64,000 nt of DNA, taken from positions 248,001 to 312,000 of the forward strand of contig CAVXOR010000003.1 in assembly GCA_963763475.1 (NCBI GenBank), in the 5' to 3' direction. Of this stretch, positions 15,231 through 25,594 are shown piece after piece (position 1 is the first letter of the stretch; every line of letters starts with the position of its first letter). The position numbers and the translations under genes are program-made. This DNA comes from AC-32 sp963763475. GTDB taxonomy: Bacteria; Actinomycetota; Thermoleophilia; Gaiellales; Gaiellaceae. The notes under the pieces are model-generated. The model was not told where the DNA came from. It was given only the letters and a program-made list of their open reading frames with translations, and made no database searches.

Positions 15231-16099
15231 CGATCCTCGAGCGCCTGGCGGACCGCCACGTCGAACGGCGTCAGCTCGAGCGGCACGAGCTCGCGGATCC
15301 GTTCGTCCCGGGCGACCGTCTCGTTGCGCAACCCTTCGATCAGCGGCCGGGCAACGCCCGCTTTGACCGGCGTGACGACGTGGAGCCAGAGGGACGAGAG
15401 ATACGGCGTCAGCACCGGCACCTCGACGATGAAGGGCCGCTTGCCACGCAGCTTCGCGATCCGTTCCATCATCTCGCGGTAGGTCATCACCTTCGGCCCG
15501 CCGACGTCGAGCTCCTGGCCGAAGGCCTCATCGACCCCGCAGATCCCGGCGAGGTAGGCGACCACGTCGTCGAGCGCGATCGGCTGGGTGCGAGTCGAGA
15601 CCCAGCGTGGAGTCACCATCGCGGGGAGGCGGTCGACGAGCGAGACGATCGTCTCAAACGCGGCGCTATCGCGACCAATTACGATCGCTGCGCGCAGGGT
15701 CGTTACCGGCACCGAGGTCGAGGCGAGGCGGCGGCCGGTCTCCCGGCGGCTGCGCAAGTGCGCCGAGAGGTCGGGCGAGTCGTCCCCCAGGCCGCCCAGG
15801 TAGATGAGCTGCTTCACGGCTGCTCGCTCCGCCGCCCGGGCGGTCGTCTCCGCCGCCTCCAGGTCGCGTTCTTCGAAGTCGGTCGCCCCAAGGGAGTGGA
15901 CGAGGTAGTAGACGACCTCCGCGCCCTCGAGCACGCGAGCGACGGACTCGGAGTCCGTCGCATCGGCCTGCGCCCAGGTGACGTCGGCCTCCTCGGACTG
16001 CTCGCGGCGCGAGACGGCGGTCACGTCGTGGTCCTGCGCGAGCTTGTCCACGAGTGGCCGGCCGACCGTGCCGGTGGCGCCGAAGACGACGACCTTCAT
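15227..16099 (-). CDS. NAD(P)-binding atypical SDR / NmrA-like protein
   Basis: Rossmann-fold protein of 290 residues in the atypical short-chain dehydrogenase (NmrA/complex I NDUFA9-like) group. The N-terminal FGATGTVGRPLVDKL is the GxxGxxG cofactor loop, AQADATDSESV and EGAEVVYYLVHSL follow, and the extended family feature VHSLG...DFEERDLEAA is present. There is no standard YxxxK catalytic pair, and RSRRETGRRL stands at that place, so it may be a chaperone or sensor rather than an oxidoreductase. The start overlaps the stop of the 156-residue upstream gene by four bases, so the two are co-transcribed. Confidence 0.82.
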   Translation of the reverse strand: MKVVVFGATGTVGRPLVDKLAQDHDVTAVSRREQSEEADVTWAQADATDSESVARVLEGAEVVYYLVHSLGATDFEERDLEAAETTARAAERAAVKQLIYLGGLGDDSPDLSAHLRSRRETGRRLASTSVPVTTLRAAIVIGRDSAAFETIVSLVDRLPAMVTPRWVSTRTQPIALDDVVAYLAGICGVDEAFGQELDVGGPKVMTYREMMERIAKLRGKRPFIVEVPVLTPYLSSLWLHVVTPVKAGVARPLIEGLRNETVARDERIRELVPLELTPFDVAVRQALEDR

Positions 16100-16566
16100 C
16101 GGATGGCCTCGGCGATCAAACGACGGAAATAATGGCGGCTGATGGCGACGTGCGCACGGCCCTGGAGCCGGTCGTAGCTCGCCACGCGCGGGAAGAAGCC
16201 GCGAACCGTCGAGCTGAGCGCGTCGGCGGTCTGCTCGAACGTCAGTTCTCCGGCCGCGCGGCGAGCCAGCAACCCCCCGGAGATCGGATAGCTGCAGAAG
16301 GCCCGTGTCTCGCTGGCCTCGAGCGTTGGCCGGTCGAAGCGCAGGAGCACAGGCCCGCCCAGGAGCCGCAGCTCGAGCGCCCCGCCACGCTCACGCGGGC
16401 GCACGAGCGACCCGGTGAGGCGGCGAACCTCGCGCCAGTACGACCGCCCGAGCCGCTCCGCGCCCGTCGTCGAGAACTCGACCACGGGCCGGGCCAGCGC
16501 GACGCGCTGCTCCGACTCGATCGCGCCGTCCGGAGCCTGGCGGTGCCAGGTCTCCCAGCCTTCCAT
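16096..16566 (-). CDS. Conserved-looking hypothetical protein, 156 aa
   Basis: Soluble protein without signal peptide or membrane segment. It reads as mixed alpha/beta with many Arg and aromatic residues (SYWREVRRLTGSLVRPRERG, FCSYPISGGLLARRAAGELTFEQ, GFFPRVASYDRLQGRAHVAISRHYFRRL). No family was recognised. Four-base overlap with the SDR gene downstream and a three-base gap to the RES-domain gene upstream make it the middle member of an operon. The SDR may be its functional partner. Confidence 0.6.
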   Translation of the reverse strand: MEGWETWHRQAPDGAIESEQRVALARPVVEFSTTGAERLGRSYWREVRRLTGSLVRPRERGGALELRLLGGPVLLRFDRPTLEASETRAFCSYPISGGLLARRAAGELTFEQTADALSSTVRGFFPRVASYDRLQGRAHVAISRHYFRRLIAEAIR

Positions 16567-16569
16567 GGC

Positions 16570-17016
16570 TCAGTGACGCTCGAGCATCGGCGGCGTGTGC
16601 AGGCACTCGGCGAAGCTGAACGGCCGCGTGACGAGCGGGGGTACCCGGGCGGCATCGGAATGGAGCGGGTTCATCAGCACCACGTCCGCCTCCGGGAGCA
16701 CCTGCGAGCGCACCGCCGCCAGCAAGCTGCGACGTCCCTCGAGCCAGTCGGCCACCCACTCGCGGATCACCGCGTCGTTGGCGGCGGGGACGCGTTCTGG
16801 AGTCGCATCGATCTCGGTCCAACCGAGCACGAAGTCATCCGGCGCACCGGCCGGATCTCCCTCGAGGTAGCGCAGGGCGATCAGCACCGCGAGCCCCGCC
16901 TCCGAGGAGAAGTTGACCACCGGCGCGCCCGGCGGGGAGTAGCGGCCGCCGTGTTTCGAGGTCGCAGCGCCGTCGAGCGCGGTCTGGCCCGCCCGGGTGA
17001 GCCGCCAGAGCCGCAT
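16570..17016 (-). CDS. RES-domain protein
   Basis: Protein of 148 residues with the fold features of the RES domain, named for conserved Arg, Glu and Ser and known as NAD+-degrading toxins of Xre/MbcA-RES modules. Visible: MRLWRLTRAG (first Arg), GGRYSPPGAPVVNFSSEAG (the GGRW/Y..G.PV motif), and TRPFSFAECLH (Ser near the C-terminus). The position after the SSEAGLAVL helix that usually holds the Glu reads Ile in this alignment, so activity is doubtful. The usual antitoxin with an Xre/DUF2384 fold is not adjacent: upstream is a MoaD-like gene and downstream a hypothetical gene. Toxin status is unproven. Confidence 0.68.
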   Translation of the reverse strand: MRLWRLTRAGQTALDGAATSKHGGRYSPPGAPVVNFSSEAGLAVLIALRYLEGDPAGAPDDFVLGWTEIDATPERVPAANDAVIREWVADWLEGRRSLLAAVRSQVLPEADVVLMNPLHSDAARVPPLVTRPFSFAECLHTPPMLERH

Positions 17017-17019
17017 TTG

Positions 17020-17268
17020 CTAACCGCCGGCGATCGCGGCGACCAGGCGGATCTCGTCGTCCGGCTCGACCGCGCCCTCGACCCCGTCGACCTGCGTGCG
17101 GTTGACGTAGACGTTCACGAGCGGCCGCAGCCGGGAGCGGTCGTCGAAGACCAGGTCGCGCACCGGCAGCTGCAGGAGCGCCTCCCGCACCGTTGCAGCC
17201 TCGAGCTCGAACCGACCCTGGCCGCCGGACTCGCGGGCCAGCAGCGAGGGGATCAGGACGACGACCAC
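17020..17268 (-). CDS. MoaD/ThiS-like beta-grasp protein
   Basis: Small ubiquitin-like sulfur-carrier-type protein, 82 residues from the preferred GTG (17268). It has the beta-grasp pattern (MVVVLIPSLLARES..., TVREALLQLP, VNVYVNRTQVDG...) and ends AIAGG, the C-terminal di-glycine needed for adenylation and thiocarboxylation. The last residues DDEIRLVAAIAGG are typical of MoaD-like proteins. The start overlaps the end of the BNR-repeat gene by 16 bases. It could serve molybdopterin, thiamine or amino-acid sulfur chemistry, but the close pairing with a beta-propeller protein suggests a separate role. Confidence 0.78.
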   Translation of the reverse strand: MVVVLIPSLLARESGGQGRFELEAATVREALLQLPVRDLVFDDRSRLRPLVNVYVNRTQVDGVEGAVEPDDEIRLVAAIAGG

Positions 17269-18338
17269 TCGCAAGCCTCGACCGAGAGGATCGTCGGCAG
17301 GTAGCTCCCGGCCTCGATCCACTCGTCGCCCTCGTCAGGCGAGACGAAGACCGAGCCGCCCTGCGTGCCGAGGTAGATCCCGGCCGGATCGAGGCGGTCG
17401 AAGCTCATGCCCTCGCGCATCACCGAGGCCCACGCCTGCTGCGGCAGGCCACCGCGCAGCAGCTCCCACGAGGCGCCGCCGTCGCGGGTGCGGTAGACGC
17501 CGAGCCGGCCGTCGGGAGTGACGCGGTTCTCGGCGCCGACCTCCGGGATCACGTAAGCGGCGTCGGGGTCGTCGGGATCGAGAGCCAGCGGAAAGCCGAA
17601 GTCCGAGGGCAACCCGTTGCCGTCGAGCCGCTCCCATGTGTCGCCGCGGTCGTCGGAACGGTAGACGCCGCAGTGGTTCTGCTGCCAGAGGCGCTCAGGC
17701 TTCCCCGGGTGCACGAGCAGCTTGTGCACGCACTGGCCAACCTCGGGGTACGGGTTGTCGGGGAAGAAGTCGGCCGCCACGTTCGTGTTCTTCGGCTCCC
17801 AGGTCTCGCCGCCGTCGTCGCTGCGGAAGGCGCCGGCGGCCGAGATCGCGATGTAGAGGCGGTTCGGGTCGGACGGGTCGACCTGGATCGAGTGGCAGCA
17901 CAGTCCGCCGGCGCCGGGGTTCCACTTCTCCCGCGTCTCATGCTCGATCACGCCTTTGACCGGCTCCCAGGTCGAGCCGCCGTCGCCGCTGCGGAACAGC
18001 GCGCCCGGCGTGCCGCCGAGGAAGAGCGTCTCGGGCTCGTCCGCGTGCCCCGGCTCGACGTGCCACGACTTCTCCCAGCTGAGCCCGCTCTCCTCGGGCA
18101 GGCCGATGCCCTCGGCGCGTTCCCACGTCTCGCCCTCGTCGCTCGAGCGGTGCGCGGTCGCGCCGTAGACCCAGCTGTTCGTCGCCGCGTGCACGGTCCC
18201 GGTGCGCGGGTCGCGCATCGCGTGGAAGACCTCGAAGCCGGTCAGGTGCGGCCCCTCGACCGACCAGTCGCGGCGGGTTTCGTCACTCGTGAGGACGAAC
18301 AGGCCCTTGCGGGTACCGACGAGGACGGCGACTCCCAT
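17253..18338 (-). CDS. BNR/Asp-box beta-propeller (sialidase/sortilin-like) protein
   Basis: Protein of 361 residues made of repeated Asp-box (SxDxGxTW) hairpins: SSDEGETW, SGDGGSTW, SDDGGETW, SDDRGDTW, TRDGGASW and SPDEGDEW, consistent with a six- or seven-bladed propeller. It starts MGVAVLVGTRKGLFVL and has no signal peptide, so it is cytoplasmic; this argues against an exported sialidase. The propeller may be a ligand- or protein-binding platform. The MoaD-like gene follows in the same operon with a 16-base overlap. Function unknown. Confidence 0.82.
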   Translation of the reverse strand: MGVAVLVGTRKGLFVLTSDETRRDWSVEGPHLTGFEVFHAMRDPRTGTVHAATNSWVYGATAHRSSDEGETWERAEGIGLPEESGLSWEKSWHVEPGHADEPETLFLGGTPGALFRSGDGGSTWEPVKGVIEHETREKWNPGAGGLCCHSIQVDPSDPNRLYIAISAAGAFRSDDGGETWEPKNTNVAADFFPDNPYPEVGQCVHKLLVHPGKPERLWQQNHCGVYRSDDRGDTWERLDGNGLPSDFGFPLALDPDDPDAAYVIPEVGAENRVTPDGRLGVYRTRDGGASWELLRGGLPQQAWASVMREGMSFDRLDPAGIYLGTQGGSVFVSPDEGDEWIEAGSYLPTILSVEACEWSSS

Positions 18339-18373
18339 CCAGGGACTAGCCTACGCGACGGAAAGGAGACCGA

Positions 18374-18772
18374 TTGGCAACTCTCGACGACAAGGCACGC
18401 AGATTCCTCGAACAGCCCTACGTGGGCACCGTCACGACGCTGCGACAGGACGGCTCGCCGCACTCCACGATCGTCTGGGTGGACGCGAACGGCGACCTCA
18501 GCTTCAACACCGCCGTCGGACGCGCGAAGGAGCGCCACCTGCGCCGGGACCCGCGCATCTCGCTGCTCGTGGTCGACCCCGAGGACACCTACAAGTGGGT
18601 CGCCGTCAGCGGCACCGCCGAGCTGACGACGGACGGCGCGGACGCGCAGATCGACAAGCTCGCGAAGAAGTACCTCGGCCAGGACGAGTACCCGTGGCGC
18701 AAGCCGGAGGAAGAGCGGATCACGGTTCGCATCCGGCCCGAGCAGGTCGACTCCTACGGCCTCGGCGATTGA
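18374..18772 (+). CDS. PPOX-class F420-dependent oxidoreductase family protein
   Basis: Split-beta-barrel flavin/F420-binding protein of 132 residues (pyridoxamine 5'-phosphate-oxidase-like superfamily). Visible: ARRFLEQPYVGTVTTLRQDGSPHSTIVWV (barrel strands and cofactor phosphate region), GRAKERHLRRDPRISLLVVD, and the TYKWVAVSGTAEL strand. Actinobacterial members with this pattern usually bind F420 or biliverdin. TTG 18374 was chosen because GAAAGGAG (18361-18368) precedes it at normal spacing. The gene overlaps the HMG-CoA-lyase-like gene by four bases (TTGA) and is divergent from the BNR gene. Substrate unknown. Confidence 0.85.
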   Translation: MATLDDKARRFLEQPYVGTVTTLRQDGSPHSTIVWVDANGDLSFNTAVGRAKERHLRRDPRISLLVVDPEDTYKWVAVSGTAELTTDGADAQIDKLAKKYLGQDEYPWRKPEEERITVRIRPEQVDSYGLGD

Positions 18773-19620
18773 TTACGCTCTGCGACGTCGGCCCGCGCGA
18801 CGGCCTCCAGAACGAGGCCGAGGCGCTGGAGCCGACGACGCGGGCGGAGCTCGTCAACCGCCTCGCCGCAGCGGGTTTGCCGCGCGTCGAGACGGTCTCG
18901 TTCGTGCGCGACGACCGTGTGCCGCAAATGGCCGGCGCCGAGGACGTGGTCGCCGGGATCCAGCGGCGCGAGGGAACCGAGTACTCGGGGCTCGTGCTGA
19001 ACGAACGCGGCTACGAGCGCCTCGCCGAGACGGGTCTCGACCGGGTGAACGTGACGCTCGGCGCGACCGAGGAGTTCAATCTCCGTAACGGCAACGCCTC
19101 GCTCGACGAGGCGGTCGCGCGGGTCGAGCAGATCCTCGCGGCTGCGCAGATGCCCGCGACGGTGACGATCAGTGTCGCCTTCGGCTGCCCGTTCGAGGGG
19201 CGGGTCGACCCTGGCCGGGTGAGCGAGCTCTCCGGCCGCTTCGACGGCGCCGAGGTCGTCCTGGCCGACACGATCGGTGTCGCGGCGCCGCGCGAGGTCC
19301 GCTCGCTGGTCGAGCGCACCGGCGCGGCCGGCTTCCACGGCCACAACACGCGCAACACCGGCTACGCGAACGCGCTCGCGGCGGTGGAATCGGGCGCGAC
19401 CGTGCTGGACGCCTCGATCGGCGGGCTCGGCGGCTGCCCGTATGCGCCGCGCGCGAGCGGCAACGTCGCCACCGAGGACCTCGTCTACGTGCTCGAGCAC
19501 GAGGGCGTCGAGACCGGCGTCGATCTCGACGGGCTGATCGGCATCTCGACCTGGCTGGAGGGGATCTTCGGTCGGAAGCTCGAGGGCCAGCTTTACCGGG
19601 CCGGCGACTTCCCGACGTAG
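18769..19620 (+). CDS. Hydroxymethylglutaryl-CoA lyase family enzyme
   Basis: Aldolase-type TIM barrel of the DRE-TIM metallolyase family, 283 residues. DVGPRDGLQNE (6-16) carries the metal/substrate motif, FHGHNTRNTGYANAL holds the metal-binding His pair, and GGLGGCPYAPRASGN matches the HMG-CoA lyase active-site signature with its catalytic Cys. Role: cleavage of HMG-CoA to acetyl-CoA and acetoacetate in leucine breakdown, or a related acyl-CoA lyase. The TTG start (18769) overlaps the previous stop; no ATG/GTG lies near the conserved N-terminus. The 3' end overlaps the opposite-strand decarboxylase by 28 bases. Confidence 0.9.
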   Translation: MITLCDVGPRDGLQNEAEALEPTTRAELVNRLAAAGLPRVETVSFVRDDRVPQMAGAEDVVAGIQRREGTEYSGLVLNERGYERLAETGLDRVNVTLGATEEFNLRNGNASLDEAVARVEQILAAAQMPATVTISVAFGCPFEGRVDPGRVSELSGRFDGAEVVLADTIGVAAPREVRSLVERTGAAGFHGHNTRNTGYANALAAVESGATVLDASIGGLGGCPYAPRASGNVATEDLVYVLEHEGVETGVDLDGLIGISTWLEGIFGRKLEGQLYRAGDFPT

Positions 19621-20981
19621 GCGTCGCGGAAGGCCTCCACCGCGAGGTCGATCTCCTCGTCCCCGGTCTGCCAGTTGGAGACCGAGACGCGAATCGCCTT
19701 GCGGCCCTGCCACGCCGTGCCTCCGACCCAGATCCGGCGGTCCTCCTGCACGCGCGCGAGCACCTCGTCCGTTCGCTCGTCCGACTCGAAGCGGACCAGC
19801 ACCTGGTTGAGCACGACGTCGTTCAAGACCTCGGCGCCGTCGACGTCGACGATCTTGGCGGCGAAGCGCGCGGCCGCGTCGCAGCAGCGCTCGACGAGGT
19901 CCACGAGGCCGCTGCGGCCGAGCGAGCGCAGCGCCGCGTAGACCGCGAACCCGCGCGCGCGGCGCGAGAACTCGGGCACCCAGTCGACCGCGTCGCGGAC
20001 GCGTCGCGAGCCCTCGTCCTGGATCAGGTAGGAGGCCGTGACGGTCATCGCCGCGTGGTGCGACTCGGGATGCGCGCAGAGGACGAGCCCGGAGTCGTAC
20101 GGCACCTGGAGCCACTTGTGCGCGTCGGTCGTCCAGGAGTCGGCACGCTCGATGCCCGTGACGAGGTGACGGAAGCGCGGCGAGACGGCGGCCCAGATCC
20201 CGAAGGCGCCGTCCACGTGCAGCCAGGCGCGGGCCCGCTCGCACGCGTCGGCGATCGCCGGGAGCGGGTCGAACGCGCCGGTGTTCACGTCGCCGGCCTG
20301 GGCGCAGACGATCACCGGGCCGGTCTCACCCGTGAGCGCGTCGGCCAGTGCGTCGGCCTCCATCCGCCCCTGATCGTCGGCGGCGACGGTCGTCGGCGCG
20401 CCGAGGCCGAGCAGGCGCAGTGCGCGGTCGACCGTGACGTGTCGCTGCTCGCCGACGAGAACGCGCACCGGCGGCGCACCGGCGAGGCCGTCGCGGCCGA
20501 CGTCCCAGCCGACGTCGTTGAGCACGTGCCAGCGCGCCGTCGCGAGACCGGTCACGTGCGCGAGCTGCGTCCCGGTCACGAAGCCGATCGACGCCTCGCC
20601 GGGCAGTCCCAGCAGCTCCACGAGCCAGTCGCGCGTCACCTGCTCGACGACGGAGGCGGACGGCCCGATCGGATAGATCCCGGCGTTCTGGTCCCAGGTC
20701 GAGGTGAGCCAGTCGGCCGCCAGCGCCGCCGGGAGGCCGCCGCCGATCACGAAGCCGAAGTAACGCCCGCTGCCGAGCGCGACCACTCCCGGCTCCGCGT
20801 CGGCCGCGAGCTCCTCCACGACCTGCCCCGCGTCGACCGGGTCCTCCGGAAGCGGCCCGCCGAGCGCCTCGCGCAGCTGCTCGGGCGTCACCTCCGGGAA
20901 GACCGGCCGCTCGCCGAGGCTCTCGACGTAGTCGGCCGCGATCGCCGCCGTGCGCTCGAGCAGATCGCGGATCTCGCTCAC
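19593..20981 (-). CDS. PLP-dependent group II decarboxylase
   Basis: Pyridoxal-phosphate enzyme of the aromatic-amino-acid/glutamate decarboxylase family, 462 residues. FVTGTQLAHVTGL provides the phosphate-binding region, Asp257 in WLHVDGAFG pairs with the pyridine nitrogen, and Lys289 in TTDAHKWLQVPYDSG is the Schiff-base lysine. The C-terminal domain has WQGRKAIRVSVSNWQT. Substrate cannot be fixed; the aromatic-amino-acid branch looks closest. A longer frame upstream runs through two other genes, so GTG 20981, overlapping the GNAT stop as GTGA, was chosen. Expected to be co-transcribed with the GNAT and adenylate cyclase genes. Confidence 0.88.
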   Translation of the reverse strand: MSEIRDLLERTAAIAADYVESLGERPVFPEVTPEQLREALGGPLPEDPVDAGQVVEELAADAEPGVVALGSGRYFGFVIGGGLPAALAADWLTSTWDQNAGIYPIGPSASVVEQVTRDWLVELLGLPGEASIGFVTGTQLAHVTGLATARWHVLNDVGWDVGRDGLAGAPPVRVLVGEQRHVTVDRALRLLGLGAPTTVAADDQGRMEADALADALTGETGPVIVCAQAGDVNTGAFDPLPAIADACERARAWLHVDGAFGIWAAVSPRFRHLVTGIERADSWTTDAHKWLQVPYDSGLVLCAHPESHHAAMTVTASYLIQDEGSRRVRDAVDWVPEFSRRARGFAVYAALRSLGRSGLVDLVERCCDAAARFAAKIVDVDGAEVLNDVVLNQVLVRFESDERTDEVLARVQEDRRIWVGGTAWQGRKAIRVSVSNWQTGDEEIDLAVEAFRDAYVGKSPAR

Positions 20982-21520
20982 GGCTCGAGCGCGAACAACT
21001 GGGCCTCGCGCCGGCCGAGCATGATGTTGCGCTCGTACTCGAGCCCGAGCTTGCGCGCCACGTTCTCGGAGGCGGTGTTGCCGTGGATGATCAGCGCGAT
21101 CAGCCTCTCGGCGCCGAGCTCGCCGAGCGCGTAGTCGCGCACCGCGCCGGCGGCCTCGGTGGCGAAGCCCTGACCCCAGTAGTCGCGGCCGAGCGTGTAG
21201 CCGACCTCGACCTCGGTCGGCCCATTCGGCGCCTCCGCGCGCGTGGTCGGCTCCCAGGTCTCCGTGTTCCAGACGAGCAGGCCGACCCGGCCGATCACCG
21301 CCTCGTCCTCCTTGCGCACGGTCGTGAAGAGCCCGAAGCCGTCCGCCTCCCAGCGCTCGATCATGCGCCGCACCGAGCGTTCGGTATCGGCGCGCGTGAG
21401 GGTGCGACCATCGCCGACGTAGCGCATCACCTCGGGATCGGCGTACATCGGCGCGAGCGCATCCGCATCCTCCGGCACAGGGGCGCGGAGTCGGAGCCGC
21501 TCGGTCTCGAGCTGGAGCAT
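20978..21520 (-). CDS. GNAT-family N-acetyltransferase (RimJ-like)
   Basis: Acetyl-CoA-dependent transferase of 180 residues. ETERLRLRAPVPEDADAL is the RimJ/RimL-type N-terminal pattern, EVGYTLGRDYWGQGFATEA contains the acetyl-CoA pyrophosphate loop (RDYWGQGFA), and IIHGNTASENVARKLGLEYE is the last helix. Targets may be protein N-termini, small amines or antibiotics. ATG 21520 directly follows the stop of the adenylate cyclase gene, and its own stop overlaps the decarboxylase start. Confidence 0.87.
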   Translation of the reverse strand: MLQLETERLRLRAPVPEDADALAPMYADPEVMRYVGDGRTLTRADTERSVRRMIERWEADGFGLFTTVRKEDEAVIGRVGLLVWNTETWEPTTRAEAPNGPTEVEVGYTLGRDYWGQGFATEAAGAVRDYALGELGAERLIALIIHGNTASENVARKLGLEYERNIMLGRREAQLFALEP

Positions 21521-22258
21521 CTAGACGACCAGCTTCACCAGGAACACGATCGCGACGATCGCGGCGACGACGAGCACGACGGTGAACAGGCCGCCCGCGG
21601 CCCACCTGACCTGACTGCTCGGCGAGCCGCCAAGCGCCGCCTCGAGCTGGCCCTCGACGTACCGGTTGATGCGGTCCTCGAAACGCTGCTCCATCGCCGC
21701 GGTGGCGTCGTGCTCCTTCAGCGGCGGGAAGCGCTCGCCCGAGTCCCCGAGCGAGAGCTCGTAGACGTGCTCGTACTGGACGTCCTTCAGGTGTTGTCGG
21801 CCGAGGTCGCGGATGTTCACGCCGTCGGGGACATCGTTGCCGAGCAGCGCCCGCGTCGTCTCGGAGAGGAGGATCTGGCCGCCGTGACCGGCCGAGCAGA
21901 TCCGCGCGGCGCGGACGACATCGAGGCCGACGTAGCCCTCCTCGCCGACCGTCGGCTCGCCGGTGTGCAGGCCCATCCGCACGCGCACGTCGACGCCTCG
22001 CGGCCACTCGTGGGAGGCGAGCGCGCGCTGGCCGTCGACGGCAGCGCGTACGGCGTCGCGCGCCCGGGGGAACGAGTAGAAGAAGGCGTCACCCTGCCTG
22101 TCGACCTCGTTTCCGCCCGCGCCCTGGAAGATCTCCCGCAGCAGGCGGCGGTGATCGGCCACCACCTGACCGTAGTCGTCGCCAAGCTCCTGCAGCAGGC
22201 GAGTAGAGCCCTCGACGTCGGTGAACAGAAAAGTGACGGTGCCGCCCGGAAGACTCAC
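21521..22258 (-). CDS. Class III adenylate cyclase with C-terminal membrane anchor
   Basis: Nucleotide cyclase making cAMP (or acting as a nucleotide sensor). The catalytic domain opens with GGTVTFLFTDVEGSTRLL, with Asp for metal; VDRQGDAFFYSF has the second Asp; RMGLHTGEP and VVRAARICSAGHGGQ complete the family motifs. After about residue 185 a linker leads to one C-terminal helix (GGLFTVVLVVAAIVAIVFLV), the reverse of the usual N-terminal anchor. Start: GTG 22258 just before LPGGTVTFLF; a TTG at 22273 in frame is an alternative. The divergent DUF255 gene begins within 20 bases, so promoters overlap. Confidence 0.86.
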   Translation of the reverse strand: MSLPGGTVTFLFTDVEGSTRLLQELGDDYGQVVADHRRLLREIFQGAGGNEVDRQGDAFFYSFPRARDAVRAAVDGQRALASHEWPRGVDVRVRMGLHTGEPTVGEEGYVGLDVVRAARICSAGHGGQILLSETTRALLGNDVPDGVNIRDLGRQHLKDVQYEHVYELSLGDSGERFPPLKEHDATAAMEQRFEDRINRYVEGQLEAALGGSPSSQVRWAAGGLFTVVLVVAAIVAIVFLVKLVV

Positions 22259-22275
22259 GCCGTTACCGTACAAAG

Positions 22276-24156
<1,881 letters not shown>

Positions 24157-24180
24157 ATCACATCCGCTTACGATCCGCGC

Positions 24181-24885
24181 GTGGCCCTGCTCTCGGTCGA
24201 GCATGTGACGCGAAGGTTCGGCGGGGTGCTCGCCGTGGACGAGGTCACGCTCGACGTGCGCGAGGGCGAGATCGTCGGCCTGATCGGCCCGAACGGCGCG
24301 GGCAAGACGACGCTCTTCAACCTGATCACGCGGCTGTACAAGCCGGACGAGGGCGAGATCAGGTTCGATGGCGAGAGCCTGCTGCGCACGGCGCCGCACC
24401 GGATCGTCCGTCGCGGGATCGCGCGCACGTTCCAGAACGTCGAGCTGTTCGGCTCGATGACGGTGCTCGAGCACGTGCTCGTCGGCCGGCACGCGCGCCG
24501 GGGCCGAAGCGCCCGCGAGCTGCTGGCCTACGTCGGTCTCTCGCCGCTCGCGCATCGGCCCGCGGCCGAGCTCTCGTACGGGACGCGCAAGCGAGTCGAG
24601 CTCGCCCGCGCCCTCGCCGCCGGCCCGCGGCTGTTGCTGCTGGACGAGCCGGCGGGCGGCCTCAACCACGAGGAGGTCGGTGAGCTCGGCGCGCTGATCC
24701 GCAACGTGCGCCGAGACTTCGAGCTGACGCTGCTGCTGGTCGAGCACCATATGGGGCTCGTGATGAGCGTGGCGGACCGCGTGCACGTGCTCGACTTCGG
24801 CAGCCTGATCGCGAGCGGCACGCCGCGCGAGGTGCAGGGCGATCCGAAGGTGATCGAGGCCTACCTCGGGACGCCGGTTGGCTGA
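24181..24885 (+). CDS. livG: Branched-chain amino-acid ABC transporter ATPase LivG
   Basis: First ATPase of a LivGFHMK high-affinity uptake system for leucine, isoleucine and valine or related compounds. Walker A GPNGAGKTT, the LivG-type loop GIARTFQNVELFGSMTVLEHVL, signature LSYGTRKRVELARAL (degenerate SGG to SYG, common in LivG) and Walker B LLLLDEPAGGLNHEE; VEHHMG holds the switch His. 234 residues, slightly short. A -10 TACGAT (24169-24174) six bases before GTG suggests a leaderless operon promoter. It is the first of five genes in one direction with overlaps or short gaps. Confidence 0.92.
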   Translation: MALLSVEHVTRRFGGVLAVDEVTLDVREGEIVGLIGPNGAGKTTLFNLITRLYKPDEGEIRFDGESLLRTAPHRIVRRGIARTFQNVELFGSMTVLEHVLVGRHARRGRSARELLAYVGLSPLAHRPAAELSYGTRKRVELARALAAGPRLLLLDEPAGGLNHEEVGELGALIRNVRRDFELTLLLVEHHMGLVMSVADRVHVLDFGSLIASGTPREVQGDPKVIEAYLGTPVG

Positions 24886-24889
24886 GGCC

Positions 24890-25593
<704 letters not shown>

Positions 25594-25594
<1 letters not shown>

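Noticed and set aside
19593..22007. An 804-codon minus-strand frame through the decarboxylase, GNAT and cyclase genes
   Set aside because: Only the part from GTG 20981 has the PLP-decarboxylase motifs; the upstream part is low-complexity Arg-rich translation overlapping two genes in other frames.
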